DNA from: CAZAXU01 sp964489245
GTDB lineage: Bacteria; Bacteroidota; Bacteroidia; Flavobacteriales; Flavobacteriaceae
Assembly: GCA_964489245.1 (NCBI GenBank)
Contig: CAZAXU010000005.1
Span: forward strand, 1-61,565
Length of the DNA: 61,565 nucleotides
Direction: 5' to 3'
Shown in pieces: positions 50,389-58,935 of this stretch (the stretch's first letter is position 1; each line of letters begins with the position of its first letter). The notes under the pieces are model-generated. The model made no database searches and was not told the origin of the DNA. It saw nothing but the letters and a program-made list of their open reading frames with translations. A program made the position numbers and the translations under genes.

Positions 50389-50441
50389 ACCATGTTTAAC
50401 TAAAAATTCCGTACCTTTGGCGTGGTTAAACATGGTTTAAC
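50389..50441. promoter_or_regulatory. GTTTAAC half-sites framing a plus-strand promoter
   Basis: ACCATGTTTAAC (50,389-50,400) and GTTAAACATGGT (50,425-50,436) are 12-bp perfect inverted repeats 24 bp apart. A third half-site GTTTAAC follows at 50,435-50,441. Between the first two lies TACCTTTG (50,412-50,419), a perfect -7 box. The layout suggests an autoregulated promoter pointing away from the peptide operon. Confidence 0.6.
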
Positions 50442-50500
50442 TCTTCGGGGGAAATCACCAAATATTTCCAGACATGAGGTGGTTTTCCCTTTCTTTTGTT
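50426..50500 (+). ncRNA. Candidate small RNA with two hairpins
   Basis: From the TACCTTTG promoter a transcript would start near 50,425. It first forms GTTAAAC-ATG-GTTTAAC, then a 10-bp stem between GGGAAATCACC (from 50,449) and GGTGGTTTTCCC (50,478-50,489) with a small internal loop, followed by TTTCTTTTGTT. No open frame of note follows on this strand. Promoter, two stems and a U-rich tail in 75 nt are the marks of an independent small RNA. It is not a known family to me. Confidence 0.5.
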
Positions 50501-50882
50501 AATAATATTTTTTTATCAAATCATAGATAATGTATTTTTATTGTTTCAAAACGTGTTACACTGCAAATATAACAACACCCACCCTCCCCCGCAAGAAAAA
50601 AGCAAAATTTTTATGAATTTTTACGAATCTTTCATTTCGCACGCCTGTTTAAATGTCTTGCATTTTATGTCAAAAACTGTACTTTTTAAGAATTAAACTG
50701 CATTTTTTGATGCGTAAACTGCATTTTAAAAAAAAACACATGCTGAAATCAGATTATCAAAAAATGAATTTATCTAGTGATTTCTTAAGGTTTCTATAAT
50801 AAAAATTAAGTTCAAAGTTTATTATACTTCAATCAAAACCAAAAAAACCAACTATTTTTTAGCAACGCGAAATATCTAAGCT
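50501..50882. other. Gene-poor stretch between candidate sRNA and nuclease gene
   Basis: This AT-rich stretch has no convincing gene. It holds the 21-bp-period repeat array at 50,672-50,728 and the downstream end of the minus-strand nuclease gene; nothing else was recognised. Confidence 0.6.
50672..50728 (+). repeat. Three-copy 21-bp-period repeat array (AAACTGYA family), copy 2
   Basis: ACTG occurs at 50,676, 50,697 and 50,718, spaced 21 bp, each followed by a T-rich stretch (GCATTTTTTGATGCGT in the best unit). The unit resembles the array at 156-210 (AAAACTGCAC..AGCATGA on its minus strand). It lies about 370 bp upstream of the peptide operon start and 155 bp from the nuclease stop codon. 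Confidence 0.65.
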
Positions 50883-53630
50883 TTATTCCTGCTTTTCAAC
50901 AAAAGCGGTTTTAGGATCAAAAAGTTCATTTAAAAGTTTTTTAAGCAGACTTTCAAACTCATCTAAAATCGAGCTGTCAATCAGTGAACTTTCTCCCGGC
51001 TTTCCTTTGAGCAAAGTTTTCTTGATTTTTCGTGTGGACAAAATGCCAACCTCATAGGGCAGTGCTTCTTTCTCGGCATGATAAAACAACCAAGCATATG
51101 TGAGCAACTGAAACAGTTTTGATTTATCGGGATTTTCTAAAATATCCGTCAAGTCTTCAGTCTTGGGTTTGATAGTTATTTCTCTGAGATTTACATTACC
51201 TGTTTTATAATCAATCACCCGAACTTGTCCGTTCAGTCGATCAATCCGATCCACTTTTCCACGGATAAAAACATCTCTGTCTTCAGCAATTGTTATGGGA
51301 ACCTTAAAATCCTCTTCCACAGATAATATTTCAAGAATATTTCCCGTATCCAAAAGCGCTTTATCAACCAAAATCAAATCCTTGATATTCTTTTTGATAA
51401 CTTCCAAAGCTATCAGATTCTTACCCTCTATTTCAGGAACTTTCTTTAGGTTTTTTCCATAAGTTTCCTCAATAAAAACCCGTGTTGTAACGGTTTCATA
51501 GGTTTTCAGCATTTGGTCAATATCAAAATCGTCCAATTGTTTTCCTTCAAAAGCGCTATACAGCTTATCCAACGCATTATGAACAATATTTCCGAAAACA
51601 TTGGCCGGAATTCCCTCAACAATTTCTTCAACTTCTTCCAGCCTGAGAATATATCGTTTATAATATTCAATCGGATTTTTAATATACAATGTCATTGCCG
51701 AAGGCGAAAAACCTTTTTCTTTTGCCATGTCTTGCAAATGCCTGATGTGCTCCGGCGTTTTTTCAACCCGCTCCAAACTTCTTATATCAAGGGTGGTATT
51801 CAGCTTGAGTTGTTTCTTTGAAATTTGATGTATGGAAGTATCTAATTCATTTTCCAACTGCGTGATAAATCTACTTTGTTCTGTAGAGCCTAATCCTGAA
51901 ATATCCGTACTATATAGCAATGTGATATGTTTTGCTCTTTGCAATAGTCTGTAAAAATGATAGGCAATCACAGAAGTTTGCTCTCTGTGCATTGGCAAAC
52001 CGAAAGTTCTTTTAAGTTCAAACGGAATGATGGAATGCTCACTTTTTCCTTTAGGGATAACACCCTCATTCATCGAGGTGATGATCAAATGGTTGAAATC
52101 TAACAATCTGGTTTCCAATATTCCCATGATTTGTAGTCCTTCCAAGGGCTCTCCTTCAAACGAAAGTCGCTCCTGATGCAAGAACTTCCTGAACAAAATT
52201 TGAAAAGTTTTCATGTCTCTGATATGATCAAAATCCAATACAAAACTTTTCAAATAGTCAAATATTTTCTCCAACCTGACCAAAGCCAATTTATCTAAAT
52301 CAGAAATGTTTTTTTCTCCGAACAATTTGATAAGCAATGAAAATATTTCAAAAATTCTTTTGACATCAAAGTCTTTGATAAAAATCTGTTTAAGCAATTT
52401 ATGTTTTTCCGTAATCATGGAGAATAAATGCTTTTGCACAATCATTTTTGTTCGATATCCCGATAGTTTTTCCAATAATTTCTGATTGGCGTCAAATTCT
52501 TCTCTACCAATGATTTGCTCCAAATAGGTCTGATGCATCAGCCCGGCTATTGTATCCAAATTAAATCGATTGAATTGCTCCAACTCATAATACAGTTTGA
52601 TGATTTGCTCAAAAAATTGAGTAAGCGGCAATTGCCCTATGGGAAGACCCAAAGTGATATTCACTGCAGATAAATTCTCCGGCAAACTATTGATAATCGG
52701 TATCAACAAATTGTTGTCATTCAACACTACCGCTGTTTGCAGCAAACGGTCTTCAACATTAGCGGTGGTGGTTGAAATTTTCTTTTGGATGATATCGGCA
52801 ATTACTTGCGCTTGTGTGCTTGGACTTGGAACGCCTATAATTTCGATTTGCTTGGGTTCGGAAAATTCATCAAAAATCCAATTGAACGTATCAAATTCCT
52901 TTTGATATTTTCTCAAAAATAAACTTGCTTCAAATTCAGGTTTAAGATAATATTGATCCGCATCCCAAAAAATTTTAGCTTTTTTTTCTTTCGCCAAATG
53001 TTTGAATATTTTTTCTTCTGTTTTGCTTAGTGCATTGAAACCACAAAAAAATAATTCTTCTTGTTTGAAACGATTTGATATTTCTTCTATATGCTCTGCA
53101 ACATATTTATAAATCATCCCTTGATATGCCAGCTTTTTATCAGACAAACTTTGATTCAAACTCCGATATAAATCATATAATGAAGCATAGAATTGCAAAT
53201 AGTCTTTAACCAGTTTTGGTTGCGTATCTTTGAGTTCCCAATCGCCAATCTTTTTGACTTCAAGAATATATGTGAACACTTCTTTTGCATCCGCTGAAAA
53301 CGTATCCAACTCATTGAAATCTTGCAAGATATAAGGTGCCCATTTCAAAAATTCATCAAATTTCTGCGTTTTTTCTTTATATGTTTTCCTGTAAACTTGA
53401 TAGAATTCAAACAGCAAAGGCAGCCAATCAATTTTTTGAAAAGGCGAGTGTTGCTCAATAAATTCGTCAATTGTTATGATTTTCGGACTGATAACAGGTT
53501 TTTGAAGTTTTTCTATAATGGCTTTTTTCAAAAAAATACCCGATCGTTTGCTTGGCAAAACGATGGTCTTGTGCAAAAAACCGGGGTCTTTGACAAGTTC
53601 TTCAGCTATTCTTTGTAGAAAGTGAGCCAT
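50883..53630 (-). CDS. AddB-like PD-(D/E)XK nuclease/inactivated helicase
   Basis: This 915-aa protein starts HKTIVLPSKRSGIFLKKAI (AddB-type degenerate helicase N-terminus) and ends with a RecB-type nuclease domain: IFRGKVDRIDRL-like VFIRGKVDRIDRLNG and VIDYKTGNV (D...D-Y-K motif), preceded by YIKNPIEYYKRYILRLEE. This matches Bacteroidota AddB, which pairs with the AddA helicase in double-strand break repair. No addA is adjacent. It starts 3 bp after the following-strand lipoprotein gene ends, so these two are co-transcribed. Confidence 0.85.
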   Translation of the reverse strand: MAHFLQRIAEELVKDPGFLHKTIVLPSKRSGIFLKKAIIEKLQKPVISPKIITIDEFIEQHSPFQKIDWLPLLFEFYQVYRKTYKEKTQKFDEFLKWAPYILQDFNELDTFSADAKEVFTYILEVKKIGDWELKDTQPKLVKDYLQFYASLYDLYRSLNQSLSDKKLAYQGMIYKYVAEHIEEISNRFKQEELFFCGFNALSKTEEKIFKHLAKEKKAKIFWDADQYYLKPEFEASLFLRKYQKEFDTFNWIFDEFSEPKQIEIIGVPSPSTQAQVIADIIQKKISTTTANVEDRLLQTAVVLNDNNLLIPIINSLPENLSAVNITLGLPIGQLPLTQFFEQIIKLYYELEQFNRFNLDTIAGLMHQTYLEQIIGREEFDANQKLLEKLSGYRTKMIVQKHLFSMITEKHKLLKQIFIKDFDVKRIFEIFSLLIKLFGEKNISDLDKLALVRLEKIFDYLKSFVLDFDHIRDMKTFQILFRKFLHQERLSFEGEPLEGLQIMGILETRLLDFNHLIITSMNEGVIPKGKSEHSIIPFELKRTFGLPMHREQTSVIAYHFYRLLQRAKHITLLYSTDISGLGSTEQSRFITQLENELDTSIHQISKKQLKLNTTLDIRSLERVEKTPEHIRHLQDMAKEKGFSPSAMTLYIKNPIEYYKRYILRLEEVEEIVEGIPANVFGNIVHNALDKLYSAFEGKQLDDFDIDQMLKTYETVTTRVFIEETYGKNLKKVPEIEGKNLIALEVIKKNIKDLILVDKALLDTGNILEILSVEEDFKVPITIAEDRDVFIRGKVDRIDRLNGQVRVIDYKTGNVNLREITIKPKTEDLTDILENPDKSKLFQLLTYAWLFYHAEKEALPYEVGILSTRKIKKTLLKGKPGESSLIDSSILDEFESLLKKLLNELFDPKTAFVEKQE

Positions 53631-53633
53631 ACG

Positions 53634-54191
53634 CTACTCATTCATAAACACGATGAAGTGACTCATTTTGGCATCATTTGGAATAAGGGTTTCATCCACT
53701 TTAACAGATCTGTTGTGTTGCGCACTCAGCGGTAAAACATCCTTATCTATATCAATCGTAGCATTGAATTCGTCCAGATACAACACAATATATTTAAAAG
53801 TCTCTTCAACTTTATTAATCTTAGTATTTGATTGAATTTTCTCAAACTCGGAAGACAAACAAATTCCTTTGGCTGTTTTAAAAATATCACTCCTGATTTC
53901 AATTGTTTTAATCAGCGAAGCAGAATCGTTAATTTTTACGGGAACAACAGTCAATAAAGGTTTCCTGGTTTGCTTGTCATAAACTGTATATTCTTCATAA
54001 ACACCGAAAGCAGAAGCATTTTGCATGTTTTCTACAATTGAATCAGACTTATACAATTGTTTCATCTGATAAATCTTGGTGCTGTCAGTCAGTTTTCCGA
54101 CTTTATTTTTACTGATAATAAAATCTCCTTTCGTTCCTTGACAAGACTGCATCAACATTAAGATTCCCGCCAAAAATAGTATATTTTTCAT
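53634..54191 (-). CDS. Lipoprotein of unknown function
   Basis: This 185-aa protein has a signal peptide with lipobox (GILMLMQSCQG, Cys near residue 15). The body is predicted mixed alpha/beta (VYEEYTVYDKQTRKPLLTVV; IVLYLDEFNATIDIDKDVLP) and ends in SHFIVFMNE. I know no family. The ATG at 54,191 gives the better signal peptide than the one at 54,203. It sits 3 bp upstream of the AddB-like gene. Confidence 0.6.
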   Translation of the reverse strand: MKNILFLAGILMLMQSCQGTKGDFIISKNKVGKLTDSTKIYQMKQLYKSDSIVENMQNASAFGVYEEYTVYDKQTRKPLLTVVPVKINDSASLIKTIEIRSDIFKTAKGICLSSEFEKIQSNTKINKVEETFKYIVLYLDEFNATIDIDKDVLPLSAQHNRSVKVDETLIPNDAKMSHFIVFMNE

Positions 54192-54284
54192 GTCTTTTCC
54201 CATATCTTACATTATCCGTTTTTCACACAACAAATTTCGACTAAATATCAAAACAAGTTTCAAGCCTTAGCAAAACATTAACAC

Positions 54285-55799
54285 TTAATATCTTCTTCTT
54301 CTCGAAATTCCCAACACGCCCAATAGAGAACGTGTCACCTCTCTGATAATCATTCTGCCTACCGAGCTTTTCGCCACTTTTTCAATCATACTTTTCTCGT
54401 GTTTTTTCTTGGCTGCGGTTTTTTTCCGTTCAACAACCTCTTCTGCTTTGTCAATTTTCACTTTGAGAATTTCATAGGCTGTTTTCTTATCTACAACTTC
54501 CTTATATTTTTCTACAAGTTCGGAATCTTCAATAATTTCTTTTAATTCCTTCTTCTCCAAGATATCCATTCTGCTCATCGGTGCACGCATCATCACGGAA
54601 GCCAAGGGTGTGGGACGTCCCTTACGACCCAAAACGGAAACCAAAGCTTCTCCTATTCCTAAAGAAGTCAAAACTTCGTCAGTATCATAATATTCCGATA
54701 TCGGGAAATTTTGTGATGCCAACTTAATTGCCTTTCGATCTTTGGCAGTGAATGCTCTCAAAGCATGCTGAATCTTTAGACCCAATTGCGCCAAAACTTC
54801 ATCCGGAATATCACGCGGATTTTGTGTGACAAAATAAATTCCCACTCCTTTTGAACGAATCAACTTCACAATGGATTCAATCTGATCCAAAAGCGCTTTA
54901 GAAGCATTCTTAAAAATCAGATGCGCTTCATCTATAAAGAATATCAATTCAGGTCTGTCTGCATCTCCCTGTTCAGGCATTTTGGCATAAATTTCTGCCA
55001 ATAATTGCAACATAAAAGTCGAAAAAAGTTTAGGCTTATCTTGAATATCCGTCAAACGAACCACACTGATCATTCCTCGACCTTTATCATCTATACGCAT
55101 TAAATCATCAATCTCAAAAGAAGGTTCTCCAAAAAACAAATCGGCGCCTTGTTGTTCCAGTTCCACTATTTTTCTCAAGATAGAGCCTGTTGAAGCAGTA
55201 GATATTCTGCCGTATTCCGACTGGAAATCTTTTTTTCCTGCTCCCGTTGCCCATTTGATCAGCTCCTTGAAATCTTTCAAATCAACCAGAGGCAATTTAT
55301 GATCATCTGCATATTTGAACAAAACTGCAACAATTCCCCCTTGTGTATCATTTAAATCTAAAATTTGAGACAATAAAATCGGACCAAATTCAGAAACCGT
55401 GGCACGCAATTGAACACCTTCTTTTCCTGTCAATGACAACATCTCAACAGGAAAACCGTTAGGTGTAAATTCTAAACCTATTTTTTGCATTCGTTCATCA
55501 ATCTTCGGATGTCCGGGACTGGGCTTTGCCAAACCGCTTAAATCTCCTTTCAGGTCCATCAACAAAACGGGAATTCCCTTTTCAGATAAGTTTTCTGCCA
55601 TCACTTGCAAGGATTTTGTTTTTCCCGTTCCGGTGGCACCGGCAATCAGCCCATGCCTGTTTAAAGTGGATAAGGGCACTTTTACGTGTAAACCTTCTAT
55701 GGGTTCTCCTTCCAACATTGCAGCGCCAAGCACAAAAGAATCACCTTTGAAAGTGTATCCTGCTTGCATTTCTTGAATAAATTTTTCTCTTTTTTCCAT
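54285..55799 (-). CDS. HerA/DUF853-type P-loop ATPase
   Basis: This 504-aa protein is an FtsK/HerA-superfamily ATPase. It shows Walker A GATGTGKT (about 53-60), Walker B LIFFIDEAHLIF, and the arginine-finger region FVTQNPRDIPDEVLAQLG. The middle is typical of DUF853 (PVLLMDLKGDLSGLAKPSPG). A basic, coiled C-terminus (VERKKTAAKKKHEKS and ISRRRRY) follows. DUF853 proteins are presumed DNA-processing motors; their role in Bacteroidota is not settled. No NurA-type nuclease is adjacent, although the AddB-like nuclease is two genes away. Confidence 0.85.
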   Translation of the reverse strand: MEKREKFIQEMQAGYTFKGDSFVLGAAMLEGEPIEGLHVKVPLSTLNRHGLIAGATGTGKTKSLQVMAENLSEKGIPVLLMDLKGDLSGLAKPSPGHPKIDERMQKIGLEFTPNGFPVEMLSLTGKEGVQLRATVSEFGPILLSQILDLNDTQGGIVAVLFKYADDHKLPLVDLKDFKELIKWATGAGKKDFQSEYGRISTASTGSILRKIVELEQQGADLFFGEPSFEIDDLMRIDDKGRGMISVVRLTDIQDKPKLFSTFMLQLLAEIYAKMPEQGDADRPELIFFIDEAHLIFKNASKALLDQIESIVKLIRSKGVGIYFVTQNPRDIPDEVLAQLGLKIQHALRAFTAKDRKAIKLASQNFPISEYYDTDEVLTSLGIGEALVSVLGRKGRPTPLASVMMRAPMSRMDILEKKELKEIIEDSELVEKYKEVVDKKTAYEILKVKIDKAEEVVERKKTAAKKKHEKSMIEKVAKSSVGRMIIREVTRSLLGVLGISRRRRY

Positions 55800-55886
55800 A
55801 TAAAAAGGACTAAAATATATTAAAGCTTAAAAATAAGACTATTTTGTCAATTATCTAAAAGATTTTTTAATCGACTTATGCCAAGT

Positions 55887-56627
55887 CTATTTTGACGGAA
55901 TCAAATCCACATACCAAAAACCCGTATGCCACTTGTTCGTGGTGTTTTCAGCATCTTTTTTATATGAATTCCTATCAGATTTTGAACAAGGCTTATATTC
56001 TCTATAAATTTTTTTTCCCATGACAAAATCAATAGGGTATTCAAAATTCGGCGCATCATAAACAAAAGTATGAAATTCTCCATTCTCTCCACACCAATCT
56101 ACATCTTCCGGCAAATCATTCAAAAAATCTTCATCATATAAACGTCCTACAAAATTTTTGTCCAACCTATTGGCATCAGCCGTGACAACAACGGCTTTAA
56201 TGCCGCATTGAATAATCTCCATTGCTGTTTTTTTAGTATCCTGTTTCCAAAGAGGAAATTCAGCACTAAAACCTTCCTTGCTCAACTGATTGATTCTGAA
56301 CGCTTTCAAATCATCTAAAAAAAGATCGCCAAAAATAGCTCCGGAAAAACCTTTTGCCTTCAATTTTTTCAAAGCTGTTGACATTGCCTTGTTATAATCT
56401 TCCATACTGACATCTTGTGTCAAAAAAATTTGAAATAAATCTAACCCGAGACTTTTGGCTTGTTGTTTTAACAATTCAATTCTAACGCCATGCATAGAAA
56501 TCCGTTGAAAGTCTTTGTTTACGGTTGTTAATAAAAGACTAGGTGCCTTCAATTCCATATGTTGCTTGAGCAACACCAAAGCGGCATCTTTTCCACTACT
56601 CCAACTTAAAAAGGATTTTCGTCCCAT
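55887..56627 (-). CDS. Dph6-related ATP pyrophosphatase (adenine nucleotide alpha-hydrolase)
   Basis: This 246-aa protein has the PP-loop SWSSGKDAALVL near the N-terminus and the DUF71/Dph6 segment GAIFGDLFLDDLKAFRIN, with GIKAVVVTADANRLDKNFVG and DVDWCGENGEFHTFVYDAP. Eukaryotic Dph6 amidates diphthamide, but bacteria lack diphthamide, so the bacterial substrate is unknown. It lies 32 bp downstream of aroQ on the same strand and is probably co-transcribed. Confidence 0.85.
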   Translation of the reverse strand: MGRKSFLSWSSGKDAALVLLKQHMELKAPSLLLTTVNKDFQRISMHGVRIELLKQQAKSLGLDLFQIFLTQDVSMEDYNKAMSTALKKLKAKGFSGAIFGDLFLDDLKAFRINQLSKEGFSAEFPLWKQDTKKTAMEIIQCGIKAVVVTADANRLDKNFVGRLYDEDFLNDLPEDVDWCGENGEFHTFVYDAPNFEYPIDFVMGKKIYREYKPCSKSDRNSYKKDAENTTNKWHTGFWYVDLIPSK

Positions 56628-56659
56628 GATTTTAATACCGTTCTTAGATATAAATTAAG

Positions 56660-57085
56660 CTATTGAAAAAATTTCAGTAAGCTCTCCAATGCCATGGCAT
56701 AACCTTCAAGTCCTTTCCCTATAATTACTTCATAAGCCACCGGAGAAACATAAGAATTTCGTCTATATTCTTCTCGTTCATATACATCTGAAATATGCAC
56801 TTCAACCACAGGAGTTCCAACGGCTTTGATCGTATCACCAATAGCAATGGATGTATGCGTATAGCCTGCTGCATTCAACACAACACCGGTGTAAACTCCA
56901 TCTGCTTCTTGTAGCTTGTCAATAATCAGCCCCTCATGATTGGTCTGGAAATAATCAATTTGAATATCGGAAAATCTATCTTTTAACTCGATCAAAAAAT
57001 CTTCAAAACTTCTGGAACCGTAAATTTCCGGTTCTCTTTTCCCCAGGAGGTTTAAATTTGGACCATTTATGATTAAAAACTTCAT
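56660..57085 (-). CDS. aroQ: Type II 3-dehydroquinate dehydratase (AroQ)
   Basis: This 141-aa enzyme of the shikimate pathway turns 3-dehydroquinate into 3-dehydroshikimate. Family marks are INGPNLNLLGKREPEIYG (active-site Asn and Tyr region), NHEGLIIDKLQ (catalytic Glu), LNAAGYTHTSIAIGD, and VEVHISDVYEREEYRRNSY (His and Arg). Length is normal for the dodecameric type II form. It is divergent from the trp leader and trpB2, so two aromatic amino-acid genes share this intergenic region. Confidence 0.95.
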   Translation of the reverse strand: MKFLIINGPNLNLLGKREPEIYGSRSFEDFLIELKDRFSDIQIDYFQTNHEGLIIDKLQEADGVYTGVVLNAAGYTHTSIAIGDTIKAVGTPVVEVHISDVYEREEYRRNSYVSPVAYEVIIGKGLEGYAMALESLLKFFQ

Positions 57086-57103
57086 AGAATTTATTTATGA
57101 AAA

Positions 57104-57111
57104 CAAATATA
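57104..57111 (-). promoter_or_regulatory. -7 box of aroQ
   Basis: The minus strand reads TATATTTG, 19 nt upstream of the aroQ ATG. Confidence 0.5.
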
Positions 57112-57266
57112 CAAATTTCGTCAGACGTAAGAATACACATTTTCCGATATAAATCAACCCGAAAAATAGTAGAATTGTTCAAATTTATAAAGTTTATATC
57201 TTCCTTATCTTTTTTCAGACAAACACATTTTTAGAACACGAAAGGAAATAAAATTTTATAAAAATA

Positions 57267-57296
57267 TTTGTTTTATAAAAAAAATAAATATATTTG
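57267..57296 (+). promoter_or_regulatory. Promoter of the trp leader/trpB2 transcript
   Basis: TTTG (57,267-57,270), 18 bp, TATATTTG (57,289-57,296) matches the Bacteroidota consensus. Transcription would start near 57,300, about 5 nt before the leader-peptide ATG. Confidence 0.75.
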
Positions 57297-57304
57297 TGCT
57301 TGTA

Positions 57305-57379
57305 ATGAGAATCAAATCATTGAACATATCAACTACTTTATCTTGGTGGTGGCAATTAGAAAAATCTAATCGCCCATAA
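57305..57379 (+). CDS. Tryptophan leader peptide, 24 aa with three consecutive Trp
   Basis: ATG at 57,305 opens a 24-codon frame ending TAA at 57,377-57,379. Codons 14-16 (57,344-57,352) are TGG TGG TGG (S-W-W-W-Q). Three Trp in a row in a short peptide right after a promoter and before a terminator hairpin are diagnostic of ribosome-mediated trp attenuation. When charged tRNA-Trp is scarce the ribosome stalls here; otherwise it reaches the stop codon, which lies inside the antiterminator segment. Confidence 0.85.
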   Translation: MRIKSLNISTTLSWWWQLEKSNRP

Positions 57380-57440
57380 CCTCTATTGTAGTAGAATAAA
57401 TAAGCTTTTCAAGGCGTGTCGGTTATGGCACGCCTTTTTT
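57374..57440 (+). terminator. trp attenuator: terminator with competing antiterminator pairing
   Basis: AAGGCGTG (57,411-57,418) and CACGCCTT (57,429-57,436) form the terminator stem, followed by six T (57,435-57,440). CCATAACC at 57,374-57,381 is exactly complementary to GGTTATGG in the terminator loop (57,421-57,428) and overlaps the leader stop codon. A ribosome at the stop would mask CCATAACC and allow termination; a ribosome stalled at the Trp codons would leave it free to pair. Confidence 0.8.
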
Positions 57441-57476
57441 AATGCAGAAAAATCAATCAATAAAAACCAATAGATT

Positions 57477-58847
57477 ATGAAAAAAGAGAGAAAAATTTTA
57501 TTAAGCGAAAAAGAAATGCCAACACAATGGTATAATATCGTTGCCGACATGCCTAACAAGCCTTTGCCGCCTTTGAATCCGGCAACAAAGCAACCCATTG
57601 GTCCGGAAGACTTGGAACCGATTCTGCCTATGGAATTGATTAAACAAGAAGTTTCTACCGAGCCCTACATCGATATTCCTGATGAAGTGCAAGATATTTA
57701 TAAAATCTGGAGACCAAGTCCCCTAATCCGTGCTTATCATTTGGAAAAAGTTTTGGATACTCCGGCTAAGATCTACTATAAATATGAAGGTGTAAGCCCT
57801 GCCGGATCTCATAAAACTAATACAGCCGTTCCTCAAGCCTACTATAACTACAAAGAAGGAATCAGAAAAATCACCACTGAAACCGGCGCAGGACAATGGG
57901 GAAGTGCTTTGAGCTATGCCACACAACTTTTCGGAATCGAGCTTGAAGTGTTTATGGTCAAAGTTAGTTATGAACAAAAGCCTTACAGAAAATCAATGAT
58001 GCATATTTGGGGTGCCGAGGTTTATCCTTCTCCGAGTGATAAAACAGAAGCAGGAAAACAAATTTTGGCAAAAGACCCGAATTCTCCCGGAAGTTTGGGA
58101 ATCGCGATTTCAGAGGCTATTGAAATGGCGGTAAAAGATCCTAAAACAAAATATTCACTGGGCTCTGTCTTAAATCATGTTTTATTGCACCAAACCATTA
58201 TCGGACAAGAGGCAAAAAAACAATTGGAAAAAATTGGCGACTATCCCGATATTGTTATCGGATGTTTTGGCGGCGGATCTAATTTTGCGGGAATCAGCTT
58301 TCCTTTCTTACAAGACAATCTTACACAAGGCAAAAAAACAAGAATGATTGCAGTTGAACCTGAATCTTGCCCTAAACTCACTCGTGGACAATTCAGATAT
58401 GATTTTGGAGATACCATCGGCATGACTCCTTTGTTGCCTATGTATACACTTGGACATAATTTCATTCCTCCGACAATCCATGCCGGCGGACTCAGATATC
58501 ATGGTGCAGGAAGCATTGTCAGCCAATTACTGAAAGACGGACTGATTGAAGCCAATGCCGTGCATCAAATCGAAAGTTTTGAAGCGGGAATCATGTTTGC
58601 AAAAGCAGAAGGAATCATTCCTGCTCCTGAATCTACACATGCCATTGCACAGAGCATTCGTGAAGCTCTGAAAGCCAAACAAGAAGGTATTGAAAAAACC
58701 ATTTTATTCAATCTTTCCGGACACGGACATATAGATTTAGGCGCTTATGACAAATACTTCTCCGGAGAAATAAAAGATTATAGCGTAACCGACCAAGATA
58801 TCGCCAAGAATTTGGAAGAGCTGGATCAAATGGGATTTCCCATCTGA
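57477..58847 (+). CDS. trpB: TrpB2-type tryptophan synthase beta chain
   Basis: This 456-aa PLP enzyme makes tryptophan from indole and serine. It shows YYKYEGVSPAGSHKTNTAV with the PLP lysine in HKT, ETGAGQWGSALSYA (substrate loop), the phosphate-binding CFGGGSNFAGISFPF, and NLSGHGHIDL. Length and the N-terminal extension (MPNKPLPPLNPATKQPIGPE) are those of TrpB2/TrpB-like proteins, not TrpB1. No trpA is adjacent. Control by a trp attenuator supports a genuine role in tryptophan supply. Confidence 0.93.
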   Translation: MKKERKILLSEKEMPTQWYNIVADMPNKPLPPLNPATKQPIGPEDLEPILPMELIKQEVSTEPYIDIPDEVQDIYKIWRPSPLIRAYHLEKVLDTPAKIYYKYEGVSPAGSHKTNTAVPQAYYNYKEGIRKITTETGAGQWGSALSYATQLFGIELEVFMVKVSYEQKPYRKSMMHIWGAEVYPSPSDKTEAGKQILAKDPNSPGSLGIAISEAIEMAVKDPKTKYSLGSVLNHVLLHQTIIGQEAKKQLEKIGDYPDIVIGCFGGGSNFAGISFPFLQDNLTQGKKTRMIAVEPESCPKLTRGQFRYDFGDTIGMTPLLPMYTLGHNFIPPTIHAGGLRYHGAGSIVSQLLKDGLIEANAVHQIESFEAGIMFAKAEGIIPAPESTHAIAQSIREALKAKQEGIEKTILFNLSGHGHIDLGAYDKYFSGEIKDYSVTDQDIAKNLEELDQMGFPI

Positions 58848-58880
58848 TTTTGCAGCATTATTAATTATATGATTCCCTCT

Positions 58881-58921
58881 AAAAAAACACGCTCATTCGT
58901 CTTGAATGAGCGTGTTTTTTA
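58881..58921. terminator. Bidirectional terminator between trpB2 and the protease gene
   Basis: AAAAACACGCTCATTC (58,883-58,898) and GAATGAGCGTGTTTTT (58,904-58,919) form a 16-bp perfect stem with a 5-nt loop, with A-run and T-run at the two ends. It serves both convergent genes. Confidence 0.92.
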
Positions 58922-58935
58922 TCATAAATTATATT

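Noticed and set aside
50389..50436. Invertible (phase-variable) promoter
   Set aside because: Perfect 12-bp inverted repeats flank a -7 box, but the segment between them is only 24 bp and no recombinase gene is near; an operator is more likely.
55887..56627. Genuine diphthamide synthase
   Set aside because: The protein belongs to the Dph6-related family, but bacteria have no diphthamide-carrying EF-2, so that reaction is not assigned.
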